Source: Lantana camara
Lineage: Eukaryota > Streptophyta > Magnoliopsida > Lamiales > Verbenaceae
Assembly: GCA_037501455.1 (NCBI GenBank)
Contig: CM074856.1
Span: 94,686,001-94,750,000, forward strand
Direction: 5' to 3'
DNA length: 64,000 nucleotides
The notes under the pieces are model-generated. The model was given only the letters and a program-made list of their open reading frames with translations, was not told the origin of the DNA and searched no databases. Of this stretch, positions 60,761-64,000 are shown in pieces (the first letter of the stretch is position 1; the number at the start of each line of letters is the position of its first letter). A program made the position numbers and the translations under genes.

Positions 60761-63700
60761 TGTAGCACCCGAGCGCAAGGTACCACATCCCCCGCAACGA
60801 GACCCGACCCGAATATGAAATTGACAATCCATACCCGAGCTAAATCACGGCGAACGGGGATAAACACACACTCTAGGCTAGGCGGGACTAACCCTTGAAC
60901 CATAAAATCAGAGTTAAACATTAAAGCGGAAGCAATAACTGAACATATATCATATATATATACCATGAGCATCAAAGCTCCAAAAATCAACCATATACAT
61001 CGTCAAATGCCATCACGGCTCAAAACATATGCGCTCCATAACAATATTCATATACAATGATCAAATGTGAGAGTATGCAAGTGTAAGACCAAAATACAAG
61101 AGCTAGAGACGAATGCAAGACCTATGACTCGAATTCTCGCCTAGCTCCTTCACACCTGCATAAAATGACTGAAAACCAAAAGGGTTCAGTCCAAAAGGAA
61201 CTGGTGGGTATAAAAATAGGGCATAAATATAATATACGATGATATTTAAACAGTCACATGCAAGCTATAATCCCAAGTGAGGTTTTTAAAGAATTTCCCA
61301 AGTGGATGAAATAGAGAAATCATAAAAAGGGATTATGACGATTCATTTACATTAGGTCATTCTTGGCCCGGCGAGTGGGCGTGCATTATCTCCAACCAAC
61401 ACCTTGTGTAATTCATTAAACATTCATTCTTTCTTTCTTTTCATGCATAACATTGTTTCATGCATATTCAATAACATTTACACCTTCTTCCTCCGGGTTG
61501 GTGGTGGGTTTGCAAGGCCCGACCACCCATTCATTGACCAAAAGGGGAACATGACTCCCCAAATGGCACTCAGCGTCCATTCCTCGCTAACTCCTAACGA
61601 GGTCCGGTTAAGCCGTTCATTGGTGGAACTAGTGTGAGGGATCACCGTCAGCCCTTGCCTCCTCGGGTCACCACTCACACCAAGTCCCTGGGCCCCATTC
61701 TGTGCATTCATTCATTTCTCACCAAAACATTAGGTAGGATTCATAAAATAAGGCTTCACGCTGAAAACATTTACTCTTTAAAATGATTCTATATATATAT
61801 ATATTCATTTTGGACGAAAACTTTTCACATTGAAGATATATAGGGTCATTTATCTAATTAGAAGAGAAACCCACCTTAAAACGACAAAAGAAGACACAAA
61901 AGCCTCACGGACCGGCCTCGTCTCCAACAGGATCAAAATCTGTGCAAGGAAGGTGAAGTGAGACTCAAAATGACCAAATAAGACGCTCGGCAATGAAATG
62001 ATCATGATATGAATGCATAAAAGAGTAGGTTATGTAATGAGCATGTTCATGTGCACTATTAACGTCTTAAAGACATATAAACGTTCATTTCAAGAATCAT
62101 TTAAAGCCGTTCAAGTTCATAACCTTCACATTTAAATCAATCGATCCACGAATTTCAAATAACGAATATAACATGTAGTATAACAAGTTCATAATTAGAA
62201 AATAGGTAAATAAAAACATTTAAGTCATGATCGGAAATTAATTAACATAAAATAGAATAACACTTAAATTCTAAAATTTAAATAAATTAAACAATACTGT
62301 TAAATAATATATAATATTAGACATACATTTAATAATATATATCAAATCATGCATTAGTAATATATATATACTATCATATATATATATATATATATATAGG
62401 TATATTGGTGCATGTAAAGGCCATGCAATTAACAACCAATGCATGCATGTAATTTATATATAAGTGTACGTAACATTCATGAAATTAAAAATAAAAAGAA
62501 ACAATCATGCATGCATTTAACTAAGCTCATACAGTAGCATGCACTCAAAGATTCAACTATTTCCATGCATGCAATCATGCATCTAATTAGAAAAACAAAT
62601 GCCATTAATATCCATGCATGCAACATTGGAAAAAAAGGAAAGAACTATCAAACCAAGCCCTACACCAGAATTTGAAAAAACTGGAATTTTAGCAGCTCAC
62701 GCAGGGGTCGCGGCCGTGACCCATTTTCTTCATGAAATGGTAGCGGCCGCTACCCATTAAATTCAGAATTTTTGATCAAATTTTGCAGAATACGTGAGCA
62801 GCTCAAATATCAATCGTGGGTGCGACTGAATTAAAGGAGAAGAAGGTCATGGGCGCGACCTGCGCGCAATAGCAAAAACACACAGCAGAGCAGCAGAAAA
62901 ACAGAGCAACACCATTCCAATCTTCAACCAACATATACAGGTAAGGCAAGGTAACAAATATGCAGCAAAAGACTCCAAATCAACATACAAATTCAGCCCA
63001 AAGCAAGCTCATACGCAGCAGCAACAACACGAAGAAAGAAGGGGGGAAAAACTCCATTTTCATTCAAAATTCATTAATGGTAACTCAAGCAATTCTCAAC
63101 TACCAGCTAATACATCACCATAAATGCAAAGAAGAGATCAAGACAATCATATTCATGCTTGGAATCAATCAAATTCAACAAGAATTGAAAGAGATCAACT
63201 TATGAACCCATAACCTAAGTATCTTTCAAGGCAGCCATATATCCATGAAACCATGATCAAAAGTAGGGATAAATGGATTAAAATGACTCATATTGGAAGC
63301 ATAATACAACCCTAAGCTTACCTTGTTGATTGGATGAAGGTTTGAAGAGATTTGAGCTCTAAAATCTACAAGGAAGGCAAGGTTGCAGGAATGTCTAGAA
63401 TGCAGTGGCTTTGGCTGAGATTTTTGATTTGTGGGAGGGTTGGTTCGGTTAAGGGATGGTATAGCAGGTTAGGTGGTTGAGTTAGGGTTCCATAGCATCA
63501 AACCATGGTTAATTTGGTTAAAGTTTGGATGAGTTATGATCATTTTAATACAACATGGTCAGTTTTGGATTTCGGAGGTTCAAAAGACTTTGGAAAAATA
63601 TAAGGCTAAGTTCACTAAACTCGAATTTTCAATACGAGTTCAACGAAGTTGACGGAACTTGAATCCGAGTTCCCGAGCTCAAGATATCAATTACGGAACC

Positions 63701-64000
63701 AAGGGTGTGCTAATTACTCGTTAGCCCCCGACTTGGATTCCAAAATTAAAATAAATTCGAAACATATGCAAACGAACCCGAAAACATGAAACGATCATAT
63801 ATTCATATTCCTGACACGTATAAGTCCCACATATTAAATTTGCACGAAATTTCGGTATCAATTTATATAAAAACGAAGCACGTAAATGTCACTCATAAGC
63901 AATGCAACAAGAAAATTCATAACATTACAAATAATATAAAATTCAAATTCGTATATAATTTATAAATAAAATGCATGCATCAATATTAATTACAATGAAT
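60761..64000 (-). repeat. Element F LTR (runs off the right edge)
   Basis: Starts TGTAGCACCCGAGCG inside E's pol, so it is an insertion; TTCCA (60756-60760) is the candidate target duplication. It follows the array LTR order throughout: CTTCCTCCGGG block with a stem-loop (61500-61527), TA runs (about 62362-62397), hairpin region (62705-62754), and AACTCG pair (63618-63673). By comparison with LTR1 the end should lie a few hundred bases beyond the window. It may be a solo LTR or the 3' LTR of a full element. No gene is seen; the ORF at 62960-63205 is chance. Confidence 0.85.
62705..62754 (-). other. GCGGCCGC palindromes in element F LTR
   Basis: GGTAGCGGCCGCTACC (62739-62754) is a perfect 16-bp palindrome, and GGGTCGCGGCCGTGACCC (62705-62722) a near-perfect 18-bp one with a single G.T pair. 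They stand where the array LTRs have CACCCCCGTG hairpins. Confidence 0.65.

Noticed and set aside
1..64000. Host protein-coding genes, tRNA or rRNA genes
   Set aside because: None found; all long frames are Gag, Pol or their shadows. The tRNA-like strings are primer-binding sites only.

Overview
The window is plant (angiosperm-type) repetitive DNA made almost entirely of nested and tandem LTR retrotransposons. I find no host gene, rRNA, tRNA or CRISPR array. The evidence is Ty3/gypsy chromoviruses of the Tekay/Del type (long LTRs beginning TGTAACG on the sense strand, initiator-Met tRNA primer sites, a C-terminal chromodomain) plus one Ty1/copia element. The AT-rich LTRs with TA microsatellites fit pericentromeric or other heterochromatic plant DNA. 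The species cannot be named from this.

Layout. (1) From 1 to 56388, on the minus strand, runs a head-to-tail array of one defective gypsy family in which neighbouring units share single LTRs: internal-0 (partial) / LTR1 887-4777 / internal-1 / LTR2 8984-32868 (interrupted) / internal-2 / LTR3 37075-40574 / internal-3 / LTR4 44731-48390 / internal-4 / LTR5 52596-56388. The period is about 7.7-8.1 kb once the insertion in LTR2 is subtracted. All four complete internal regions carry the same two pol deletions, one of which removes the reverse transcriptase active site, so the array was amplified from an already dead element. (2) A Ty1/copia element, 9488-29545 on the plus strand, is inserted in LTR2 with target duplication TATAT. 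It has 1933-bp LTRs, a 2.2-kb highly structured leader, and a gag-pol frame broken once in integrase. (3) A nearly intact 10.0-kb Tekay-like element ('B', 9866-19883, minus strand) sits in the 5' LTR of the copia element with target duplication TGATA. Its 2626-bp LTRs differ at one base that I can find, and it has a 1510-codon gag-pol. (4) At 56389-60760 lies an older related gypsy element ('E'), whose LTR the array appears to have entered. (5) E's pol is in turn interrupted at 60761 by the LTR of another relative ('F'), which runs off the right edge.

Order of events, inferred: E is oldest; then the array family and F; then copia (at least eight LTR differences); then B (one).

The most unusual signals are structural rather than coding. 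The copia leader holds four stem-loops that present the same GAGTC loop on unrelated arms, just upstream of gag. The gypsy LTRs hold clusters of perfect short hairpins with a constant CACCCCCGTG core and changing arms, and other subfamilies carry decayed or replaced versions at the same place. The copia promoter has six CACGTG boxes in 69 bp and a 20-bp palindrome abutting its TATA box.
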